A DNA stretch of 7,245 bases from Butyrivibrio sp. (GTDB taxonomy: Bacteria > Bacillota_A > Clostridia > Lachnospirales > Lachnospiraceae): assembly GCA_017996845.1 (NCBI GenBank), contig JAGOGF010000122.1, positions 1 through 7,245 on the forward strand, in the 5' to 3' direction. This document shows positions 1-5,670 of the stretch, piece by piece. Under the pieces are notes generated by a model. The model ran no database searches and was not told where the DNA came from. It saw only the letters and a program-made list of their open reading frames with translations. Positions within the stretch are counted from its first letter, which is position 1. The number at the start of each line of letters is the position of its first letter. A program made the translations under genes and the position numbers.

Positions 1-162
<162 letters not shown>

Positions 163-179
163 TTATTATTGTCAACTCT

Positions 180-683
180 CTATTCATCGAGATAGACTAC
201 ATTTTCAATTCCTCTTCCCAGCCCTGCGATACCCGTTCTGGCAAGTTCCAGTATTTCATATCCATCCAGCAGCTTTATAAATGCATCCAGTTTGGATTGA
301 TTGCCCGTTATTTCAATCATCAGACTTTCAGGAGCCACATCAATAATGTTTCCCCGGAAAATATTTGCAACAGCCAAAATCCCCTGCCGCTGTTCTGCTC
401 CTGCTCTTACCTTAATCAGTGCAAGCTCTCTGTAAACACTTTCATCCGGTTTCAACTCGTGAATATCTCTGACATCTACCAGCTTGGCAACCTGTTTCTC
501 AATCTGATCCAGTATTTCATCATCCCCGGAGGTAACGATCGTGATTCGGGTAAATCTTGGATCAGCTGTTACACCTGCTGTGATACTTTCAATGTTATAG
601 CCGCGTCTTGAAAACAGACCTGATATTCTGCTCAGAACGCCCGATGTATTATCCACCAATAACTGAAATACTTTTTTTTGCAT
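180..683 (-). CDS. ilvN: Acetohydroxyacid synthase small (regulatory) subunit, copy 2, ilvC-linked
   Basis: This 167-aa ACT-domain protein binds an AHAS large subunit, raises its activity and confers feedback inhibition by branched-chain amino acids. The ACT domain spans about residues 4-78. Positions corresponding to the E. coli IlvH valine-site residues Asn11, Gly14 and Asn29 are kept as N12, G15 and N30, and the L-F-S-R-R-G-Y-N-I-E-S block is intact. The C-terminal IlvN/IlvH domain has the usual R-G-N-I-I-D-V and E-L-A-R-T-G-I-A-G-L motifs. Length is normal for the family. I start it at the ATG at 683, which has AAAGGGG six bases upstream, rather than at an in-frame TTG at 704 with poor spacing. 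It has its own promoter and heads a unit with ilvC. It is clearly different in sequence from the copy beside ilvB, so this is not a recent duplication. Its large-subunit partner may be the ilvB here or another one elsewhere. Confidence 0.93.
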   Translation of the reverse strand: MQKKVFQLLVDNTSGVLSRISGLFSRRGYNIESITAGVTADPRFTRITIVTSGDDEILDQIEKQVAKLVDVRDIHELKPDESVYRELALIKVRAGAEQRQGILAVANIFRGNIIDVAPESLMIEITGNQSKLDAFIKLLDGYEILELARTGIAGLGRGIENVVYLDE

Positions 684-689
684 TCCAAT

Positions 690-696
690 CCCCTTT
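690..696 (-). promoter_or_regulatory. Ribosome binding site that fixes the start of ilvN copy 2
   Basis: The minus strand reads AAAGGGG with a 6-base gap to the ATG at 683. This favours that ATG over the upstream in-frame TTG at 704, whose nearest purine run (AAAGGA) is only about three bases away. Starting at the ATG also gives an N-terminus that aligns with other IlvN/IlvH proteins. Confidence 0.75.
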
Positions 697-772
697 GTCT
701 GCAAGTATCCTTTACCAATTTAAAGTGTAAAATCGTATCGTCTGATATTTTTATCTTTTTATCGCTTTCAAC

Positions 773-784
773 TGATTTAAATCA
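773..784. repeat. 12-bp perfect palindrome at the expected transcription start of ilvN-ilvC
   Basis: TGATTTAAATCA is a perfect 12-bp palindrome located one base downstream of the -10 box of the ilvN-ilvC promoter, so it covers the predicted start point. A repressor bound here would block initiation. This placement is what suggests an operator; no known regulator motif is matched. An AT-rich 12-mer palindrome can also occur by chance. Confidence 0.5.
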
Positions 785-785
785 C

Positions 786-814
786 ATTATAGGCACGAAA
801 TTTTGATAAGTCAA
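786..814 (-). promoter_or_regulatory. Sigma-A-type promoter for ilvN copy 2 - ilvC
   Basis: On the minus strand, TTGACT (complement of 809-814) is separated by exactly 17 bases from TATAAT (complement of 786-791). That is five of six -35 consensus bases and all six -10 bases at optimal spacing, the best promoter match in the window. Transcription should begin near 779 and leave a leader of about 96 nt before the ATG at 683. The leader has no recognisable T-box motif and no leader peptide rich in branched-chain codons, so control is more likely at initiation than by attenuation. Confidence 0.85.
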
Positions 815-849
815 TAATAAAATGCTTTTTCACTTTAAGTTTTTAAGAC

Positions 850-863
850 TTTAACATGTTAAA
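850..863. repeat. 14-bp perfect palindrome upstream of the ilvN-ilvC promoter
   Basis: TTTAACATGTTAAA is a perfect 14-bp palindrome centred about 42 bp upstream of the -35 box on the minus strand. The symmetry and location suit a dimeric transcription factor binding upstream of the polymerase. I do not recognise the regulator. It is not a good match to the CodY consensus. A chance occurrence in this AT-rich spacer is possible. Confidence 0.45.
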
Positions 864-927
864 TTTATGTATTAAAAAAGATCAAGTTTATTGAGATCCT
901 TTGTATGTCTCACTTTACAAGTTTTTT

Positions 928-996
928 AATAAAAAACTCTTCGTATTTATACATTTCGGAAAATCAGCTTCCGAATTGCAAATAAACGAAGAGTTT
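928..996 (-). terminator. Intrinsic terminator of the acyltransferase-metH-ilvB-ilvN operon
   Basis: Arms 934-944 and 986-996 form an 11-bp perfect stem (AAACTCTTCGT against ACGAAGAGTTT). In the minus-strand transcript the stem is followed by a run of six T (three of them in the stem) and then ATT, as expected of a Rho-independent terminator. It starts about 30 bases after the ilvN copy 1 stop. The wide loop contains a second perfect 7-bp hairpin (955-961 with 969-975, 7-base loop), making a nested two-hairpin structure. The plus-strand side is followed by A-rich sequence, so termination is expected only for minus-strand transcripts. Confidence 0.8.
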
Positions 997-1026
997 AAAA
1001 AATTTATCATTATTCTACAGCGGCCT

Positions 1027-1509
1027 TTACTTTTCAATACATTTAGGAAGTGCCAGTGTTCCGGTGCGTGCTACCTCCACAATGCTGATGCTTTTGAGCA
1101 TGCTCAGAAACAGCTGAACGCGTTCGGGTGTATCACAGATCTGTATCATCATCATCGTCGTAGACATATCTACAATCTGCGCTTTCATAATTTCACAGTT
1201 TTCCATAATATCACGTCTGTTTCCCGGATTATATTTTACTTTGATCAGCATCAGTTCTCTGCTGATACCTGCTCCTTCGGGAAATGTTTTCACCTTTATG
1301 ACATCCAGCTTCTTATTGAGCTGCTTCTCAATCTGCTCAATGGTATGTTCATCTCCGCTGCTGACAATTGTCATGCAGGAAACATCCTTGGAATCTGTCT
1401 CTCCGACTGCAAGTGAATCAATATTAAAACATCTCCTGGAAAACAACCCGGCCACTTTGCACAATACACCTGCCTGATTTTCTACCAATACCGAATATAT
1501 GCGTTTCAT
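1027..1509 (-). CDS. ilvN: Acetohydroxyacid synthase small (regulatory) subunit, copy 1, ilvB-linked
   Basis: This 160-aa ACT-domain protein is the presumptive partner of the adjacent large subunit. The ACT domain occupies about residues 3-77. N11, G14 and N29, the counterparts of the E. coli IlvH valine-contact residues, are conserved. The normally invariant G-Y before Asn29 is C27-F28 here. The C-terminal domain is recognisable (R-E-L-M-L-I-K-V near 84-91; V-E-V-A-R-T-G near 143-149) but atypical: the usual R-G-x-I-I-D-V is K-A-Q-I-V-D-M, followed by a run of Met and Thr residues, and the tail ends P-K-C-I-E-K. The ATG at 1509 follows AAGGAGG at about seven bases, and that Shine-Dalgarno overlaps the ilvB stop codon, suggesting translational coupling. 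It is the last gene before the terminator. The fold and role are secure; whether valine, isoleucine or leucine is the effector cannot be read from sequence. Confidence 0.92.
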   Translation of the reverse strand: MKRIYSVLVENQAGVLCKVAGLFSRRCFNIDSLAVGETDSKDVSCMTIVSSGDEHTIEQIEKQLNKKLDVIKVKTFPEGAGISRELMLIKVKYNPGNRRDIMENCEIMKAQIVDMSTTMMMIQICDTPERVQLFLSMLKSISIVEVARTGTLALPKCIEK

Positions 1510-1516
1510 ACCCGTT

Positions 1517-1524
1517 CCTCCTTA
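1517..1524 (-). promoter_or_regulatory. Shine-Dalgarno of ilvN copy 1 overlapping the ilvB stop codon
   Basis: The minus strand reads TAAGGAGG, in which TAA is the ilvB stop and AAGGAGG is a near-perfect Shine-Dalgarno for the ATG at 1509. Ribosomes finishing ilvB therefore stop on the initiation site of the regulatory subunit. This arrangement usually couples expression of enzyme subunits. Confidence 0.8.
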
Positions 1525-3150
1525 AACTCTGACCAGATCATTGGGATCTACCAGAACTTCCATCAGCATTGATTCGTCACTTTGCAGGAACTTACCGATC
1601 AGGCTTTCCAGATCGCTTTTCCCATCTGCACACAGATAGGAAAGGCCATATGCCTGCGCCATTTTATCCAGGTCTGGTTTTCCTGCGATATCCACCACAG
1701 TATAATGATCCTGATAACTGTAATGCTGATATTCTCTTACCATACCAAGATAATTGTTTCGAATTACCACAATCTTAATGTGAATATCATGTTGTGTCAT
1801 CGTTCCCAGTTCCATCATGGACATCTGAAACGCACCATCTCCGCAGACTGCTACGACCTGCCTGTTCGGATCTGCAATTTTAGCCCCCAGTGCAGCAGGA
1901 ATGGCATATCCCATCGTTCCCATCCCGCCGGATGTCAGGAATCTCCCGTCTCCGCGTATGTTGCAGAAAGCGGTAGACCATATCTGATTCTGGCCAACAT
2001 CTGCAACATAAACGGCATCATCCTCCATTTTGTCTGATAAAAGTCTGATAAATGATTCCGGATCTGCATAGGCAGGGTCAATGACAGGCCTTTTTTCTGT
2101 CATGGTATTCCTGTAATTTTCCAGTACCGTAATCCAATCCGTATGCTGTTCTGCAGAAATTTCCTGCTGCAGAATCGCATCAAAAATATGCCGGATATCG
2201 CCTACCAGCGGAATTGTAGGGCCGACATTCTTGCCGATTTCTGCAGGATCTACATCAATATGCACCATTACCTTGTTTTCCGTGATCAGATCCGGTCTGT
2301 TTACTGCTCTGTCTGCAACCCTTGCTCCGACCATCAGCAAAAGATCTGATTCATTGAGTGCTCTGTTGGCAAAATGCCTTCCGTTATTCCCGACCATGCC
2401 AAAATAAAGCGGGTCATTTGACGGCATAACACCTATGCCCATCATGGTTGAGACCACCGGAATTTGATATTTTGATGCAAATTCACGAATCTCTCCTACC
2501 GCATTGCTGAGAGCAACACCGCCTCCCACACACATAATCGGTCTTTTGGCACGCGTGATTTCACGTATTACCTTTTTGATCTGAACCATATTCCCGTCCA
2601 CCGTAGGTTTGTAGGTTCGCATACTGATGTTATCAGGATAGGCAAATTTTGTAATCATCTCCTCCTGGATATCACATGGAATATCGATCAGCACAGGTCC
2701 CTTTCTTCCGGTATTTGCAATATAAAAAGCCTCTTTGAAAATATGCGGAATATCTTCTGTCTTTCTGATCAGATAACTGTATTTAACAAAAGATTCTACT
2801 GCTCCCGTAATATCTGCTTCCTGAAATACATCGCTTCCGATCATGGAACTGTTCACCTGTCCAGTAATACAGATGAGCGGAATACTGTCTGCAAAAGCTG
2901 TTGCAACTCCCGTAATCAGATTGGTAGCTCCAGGGCCTGAGGTAACGACACATACTCCAGGCTTCCCACTGATTCTGGCATATCCACTTGCACTGTGTGC
3001 AGCATTTTGTTCTGTTCGAATCAGAATCGCTCTGATATCTGAATTCAACAGACTGTTATAAAAAGGACATATGGCAGCCCCCGGATAACCAAACAGAACC
3101 TCCACGCCTTCTTCTTCAAGACATTTTACAATTGCATCTGCACCTGTCAT
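1522..3150 (-). CDS. ilvB: Acetohydroxyacid/acetolactate synthase large (catalytic) subunit, divergent
   Basis: A 542-aa thiamine-diphosphate enzyme that condenses two pyruvates to 2-acetolactate, or pyruvate with 2-oxobutyrate. Three domains are visible: the N-terminal pyrimidine-binding domain (about 1-165, catalytic Glu47 in R-T-E-Q-N-A, S-G-P-G-A-T-N at 71-77), the central domain (about 190-325, with R277 of G-A-R retained) and the diphosphate-binding domain (about 365-540, GDG at 437-439 and N-N at 465-466 as Mg/ThDP ligands). Unusual points: the Trp of the G-M-V-R-Q-W-Q motif is Tyr474; the usual G-M-H-G is G-N-N-G (N255-N256); the Pro of G-Q-V-P is Asn100; the Ala of D-A-F-Q-E is Val108; and the C-terminus ends at P-N-D-L-V-R-V without the usual P-x-x-P-G-G-like tail. 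The ATG at 3150 has GGGAG 10 bases upstream, inside the end of metH, 6 bp away. A regulatory subunit follows, which argues for a biosynthetic AHAS rather than catabolic AlsS, but substrate preference is uncertain. Confidence 0.92.
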   Translation of the reverse strand: MTGADAIVKCLEEEGVEVLFGYPGAAICPFYNSLLNSDIRAILIRTEQNAAHSASGYARISGKPGVCVVTSGPGATNLITGVATAFADSIPLICITGQVNSSMIGSDVFQEADITGAVESFVKYSYLIRKTEDIPHIFKEAFYIANTGRKGPVLIDIPCDIQEEMITKFAYPDNISMRTYKPTVDGNMVQIKKVIREITRAKRPIMCVGGGVALSNAVGEIREFASKYQIPVVSTMMGIGVMPSNDPLYFGMVGNNGRHFANRALNESDLLLMVGARVADRAVNRPDLITENKVMVHIDVDPAEIGKNVGPTIPLVGDIRHIFDAILQQEISAEQHTDWITVLENYRNTMTEKRPVIDPAYADPESFIRLLSDKMEDDAVYVADVGQNQIWSTAFCNIRGDGRFLTSGGMGTMGYAIPAALGAKIADPNRQVVAVCGDGAFQMSMMELGTMTQHDIHIKIVVIRNNYLGMVREYQHYSYQDHYTVVDIAGKPDLDKMAQAYGLSYLCADGKSDLESLIGKFLQSDESMLMEVLVDPNDLVRV

Positions 3151-3156
3151 ATTTTT

Positions 3157-5670
3157 TTATCTCCCGTCCTGTATATTCAATATTCTCTTTACAACACGTA
3201 CGGCATCCGCCGCATCGTCAGCATATCCATCCGCACCAATTTCATCGGCATATTCCTGCGTGACGACTGCTCCTCCAATCAGGATTCTGGCATCACAGTT
3301 CATTTGTCTTGCAAGGTGAATAACATTTTTCATTTCCTGCATGGTAGTCGTCATAAGCGCTGAGAGTGCAATCACACTTGCATGTTCCGCAATTGCTGTC
3401 TGTACAATTGTCTGTGCAGGAACATCTTTGCCCAGATCTGTTACACGAAATCCGTAGTTTTTCAACATCAGTGCAACCAGATTTTTGCCGATATCATGAA
3501 CATCTCCATGCACTGTCGCAATAACAACAGCAGGCATCTCCTGTCCCTGTTCGCTTCCGGTTTTCAGAAAAGGTTCCAAAAAACCAATCGATATTTTCAT
3601 CGACTCTGCGCTGGATATAAGTTGTGGAAGAAAATATACGCCCTGGTCAAACAGTTCTCCGACTTTATTTATGGCAGGCATCAGGGTCCGGCTTAAAATT
3701 TCCTGTGGAACACATCCGTTTTGTACTGCACGCTCCGTATCTTTGAGAATTGTCCTTTTGGATCCTTTCAATACATCCTGATAGAGCTGCTCCAATATTT
3801 TGTATGACAGATTATCCTGCTTTGCAGCAGTACCGGCATCAGGCATCATATTACGAATAGTATCTGCATTTCTATTTCCAAGTTCCGGATCTTCCACATT
3901 ATAACGCTGCATTCTCTGAATATAGAGAACATCTGATTCTTCTTTATGACGCAGCAGATCAGACGCAAAAGCACTGTTAATCAAAAGCTCCTGCGATGGA
4001 TTGGCGATTGCCATTGTCAGTCCTCTCGCAATTGCCATTGTCAGAAAAGCAGTGTTGATATAGCTTCTCTGGGGGAGTCCGAAGGAAATATTCGAAAGGC
4101 CGCAAATTGTCGCATAACCGTGATCATGACAATATTGAATGGTATCAAGCGTATTTACTGCAGCATCCGGATCTGCCCCAACAGTAGCGACCAGTCCGTC
4201 TACAACAATATCCTCCTGACATAATCCATATTCTTTTGCCAGTAATGTCAGTTTTTGTATCGTTTCTATCTTTTCTGCGTTATTTTTAGGCAGGCCGTCA
4301 ATCCCGATCGGCAGCAGGATGAACATTGCACCATATTTTCGTGCCAATGGCAAAAATTTTTCAGCCTTTCCCTTTTCAAGCGAAATGGAATTGATCAATG
4401 CTCTGCCCGGGTATCGTCTGAGTGCATTTTCCATTGTCTGTACATCGCTTGAATCGATGCATAATGGAAGCGGTGTCAGCATGGTGATTTCATCAATTAC
4501 TTTCTGCATGAGCGTACATTCATCTACTCCGCTCATTCCAACATTTACGTCAAGAACAGTTGCCCCAGCAGTTTCCTGTTGCTGTGCAAAATCACAGACC
4601 ATATCCAGATTGCCTTCACGAAGCTGTGCCTGGAGTTTCTTTTTACCTGTCGGGTTGATCCGTTCGCCGACTATCATAAACGGATCATTGAGTCCAAATG
4701 CTCTATAAGCACGTTCAGAAGTCAGATAGCGAACTCCGGTTTTTCTGCGTCTGACAAAGTTATTCTCGCTATCTTTTATTTCAGATAGCTTTATATCTTT
4801 CAGTTTTTCATGTAAAAGTGCAATATACGTCGGCGTCGTTCCGCAGCACCCTCCCAATACAGAAGCACCGCATTGCAGTAAATGCTCCATGTCCGAAACA
4901 AACGCTTCTGCATCCATATCATACTCGGTCGTTCCATCCGGTGCTACAGAAGGAAGGCCTGCATTGGGTTTTGCAATGATCGGTATGGTTGTAACAGCAG
5001 CCATACTCCGGATGATATCCTGCATCTGATCAGGACCTGTCGAGCAGTTGGCTCCAACAGCACATACGCCAAGACTTTCCAGAACGATTGCAGCGGATGC
5101 CGCATCACTTCCAAAAAGGGTTCTGCCATCCGCTTCAAATGTAAGCGATACCATGACCGGAATATCGGTTGTCTCCTTTGCTGCAATTACTGCCGCACGG
5201 CATTCCTGCAGACTCATCATGGTTTCAACAACCAGCAGATCGACACCTGCATGTACCAGCGCTGTGATCTGTTCCTTATATACATTCACAAGTTCTTCGA
5301 AATCAAGATCCCCAATCGGTGAAAGCTGTCTGCCTGTCATAGTCAGATCCCCGGCAATCAGAGCTCTGCCTGTAACAGCTTCAGCAGACAAATGCACCAG
5401 TTCTGAATTGATTCGTTCTACCTGGTCAGCAAGTCCATATTCCTTTAATTTAATACGATTAGCCGTAAATGTCGGGGCATAAACAATATTGCTTCCGGCA
5501 CTCATATATTCCCGCTGCAATTTCATTATCACATCTGAATGTTCCAGTATCCAGCGCTCCGGACATACACCTGCCGGCATCCCTGCTTTCATTAGGTTCG
5601 TACCTGTTGCGCCATCCAAAAAAATCGGATGATCGCAAAGCAATAAATCCTGAAATTTCATTTTTGTCAT
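3157..5670 (-). CDS. metH: Cobalamin-dependent methionine synthase core (no reactivation domain)
   Basis: This 837-aa cytosolic enzyme moves a methyl group from methyltetrahydrofolate through cobalamin to homocysteine, giving methionine. Domains in order: homocysteine-binding barrel (about 8-295; D-G-A-T-G-T at 19-24, zinc ligands Cys209, Cys275, Cys276 in G-A-N-C and G-G-C-C-G); pterin-binding barrel (about 330-590; G-E-R-I-N-P-T-G at 335-342, D-V-N-V-G at 374-378, G-L-S-N-I-S-F-G-L-P at 524-533); cobalamin cap (about 620-702); B12 Rossmann domain (about 713-832) with the D-x-H-x-x-G motif, whose His725 is the expected axial ligand. The C-terminal AdoMet reactivation domain of the 1,227-aa E. 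coli enzyme is absent, as in Thermotoga-type MetH, so a separate reactivase must lie elsewhere. I start at the ATG at 5670, which overlaps the upstream stop as ATGA. An in-frame GTG at 5703 would add 11 atypical residues. It lies 6 bp before ilvB. Confidence 0.95.
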   Translation of the reverse strand: MTKMKFQDLLLCDHPIFLDGATGTNLMKAGMPAGVCPERWILEHSDVIMKLQREYMSAGSNIVYAPTFTANRIKLKEYGLADQVERINSELVHLSAEAVTGRALIAGDLTMTGRQLSPIGDLDFEELVNVYKEQITALVHAGVDLLVVETMMSLQECRAAVIAAKETTDIPVMVSLTFEADGRTLFGSDAASAAIVLESLGVCAVGANCSTGPDQMQDIIRSMAAVTTIPIIAKPNAGLPSVAPDGTTEYDMDAEAFVSDMEHLLQCGASVLGGCCGTTPTYIALLHEKLKDIKLSEIKDSENNFVRRRKTGVRYLTSERAYRAFGLNDPFMIVGERINPTGKKKLQAQLREGNLDMVCDFAQQQETAGATVLDVNVGMSGVDECTLMQKVIDEITMLTPLPLCIDSSDVQTMENALRRYPGRALINSISLEKGKAEKFLPLARKYGAMFILLPIGIDGLPKNNAEKIETIQKLTLLAKEYGLCQEDIVVDGLVATVGADPDAAVNTLDTIQYCHDHGYATICGLSNISFGLPQRSYINTAFLTMAIARGLTMAIANPSQELLINSAFASDLLRHKEESDVLYIQRMQRYNVEDPELGNRNADTIRNMMPDAGTAAKQDNLSYKILEQLYQDVLKGSKRTILKDTERAVQNGCVPQEILSRTLMPAINKVGELFDQGVYFLPQLISSAESMKISIGFLEPFLKTGSEQGQEMPAVVIATVHGDVHDIGKNLVALMLKNYGFRVTDLGKDVPAQTIVQTAIAEHASVIALSALMTTTMQEMKNVIHLARQMNCDARILIGGAVVTQEYADEIGADGYADDAADAVRVVKRILNIQDGR
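4004..4044. repeat. Short near-identical direct repeat inside metH
   Basis: A 17-base word at 4004-4020 recurs at 4028-4044 with one mismatch, a 24-base offset. It encodes L-T-M-A-I-A twice in MetH, around residues 543-548 and 551-556 of the pterin-binding domain. Aligned by eye to typical MetH sequences, the segment has normal length, so this looks like convergent or converted sequence rather than an inserted duplication. Confidence 0.6.
5667..5670 (-). promoter_or_regulatory. ATGA stop-start overlap coupling the acyltransferase gene to metH
   Basis: The minus strand reads ATGA: ATG begins metH and TGA ends the acyltransferase gene in another frame. Only a modest GGGA lies four bases upstream of this ATG, so metH translation probably depends partly on ribosomes finishing the upstream gene. 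Confidence 0.75.

Larger units (their letters stand above)
684..1026. other. 343-bp intergenic region between the ilvB-ilvN unit and the ilvN-ilvC unit
   Basis: This AT-rich spacer contains no credible gene. In the minus-strand reading direction it holds the terminator of the upstream operon (934-996 with its T tract), then about 115 bp of AT-rich sequence including the 850-863 palindrome, then the promoter at 786-814, the 773-784 palindrome and a leader of about 96 nt. The heptamer CACTTTA occurs three times: at 831-837 and 911-917 on the plus strand, and as its complement at 721-727. No T-box signature, riboswitch core or tRNA was recognised. Confidence 0.75.

Noticed and set aside
684..704. 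Upstream TTG start for ilvN copy 2 adding 7 residues
   Set aside because: The ATG at 683 has a well-spaced AAAGGGG and aligns with the usual IlvN N-terminus.
951..965. Possible CodY-like box
   Set aside because: The site resembles the 15-base CodY consensus at about 11 positions on the minus strand, but it is the inner hairpin of the terminator and lies about 140 bp from the promoter. Secondary structure explains the symmetry better.
684..1026. T-box leader or branched-chain attenuator ahead of ilvN-ilvC
   Set aside because: I found no T-box conserved sequence, no leader peptide with clustered Ile, Leu or Val codons, and no terminator hairpin between the promoter at 786-814 and the ATG at 683.
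901..1416. Plus-strand open frame of 171 codons
   Set aside because: It is antisense to ilvN copy 1 and the terminator, has no ribosome site or recognisable domain, and its His/Phe/Cys-rich composition is typical of a shadow of a real gene.
4004..4044. Recent in-frame tandem duplication in metH
   Set aside because: The doubled L-T-M-A-I-A segment aligns without a gap to ordinary MetH sequence of the same length, so there is no inserted repeat unit.
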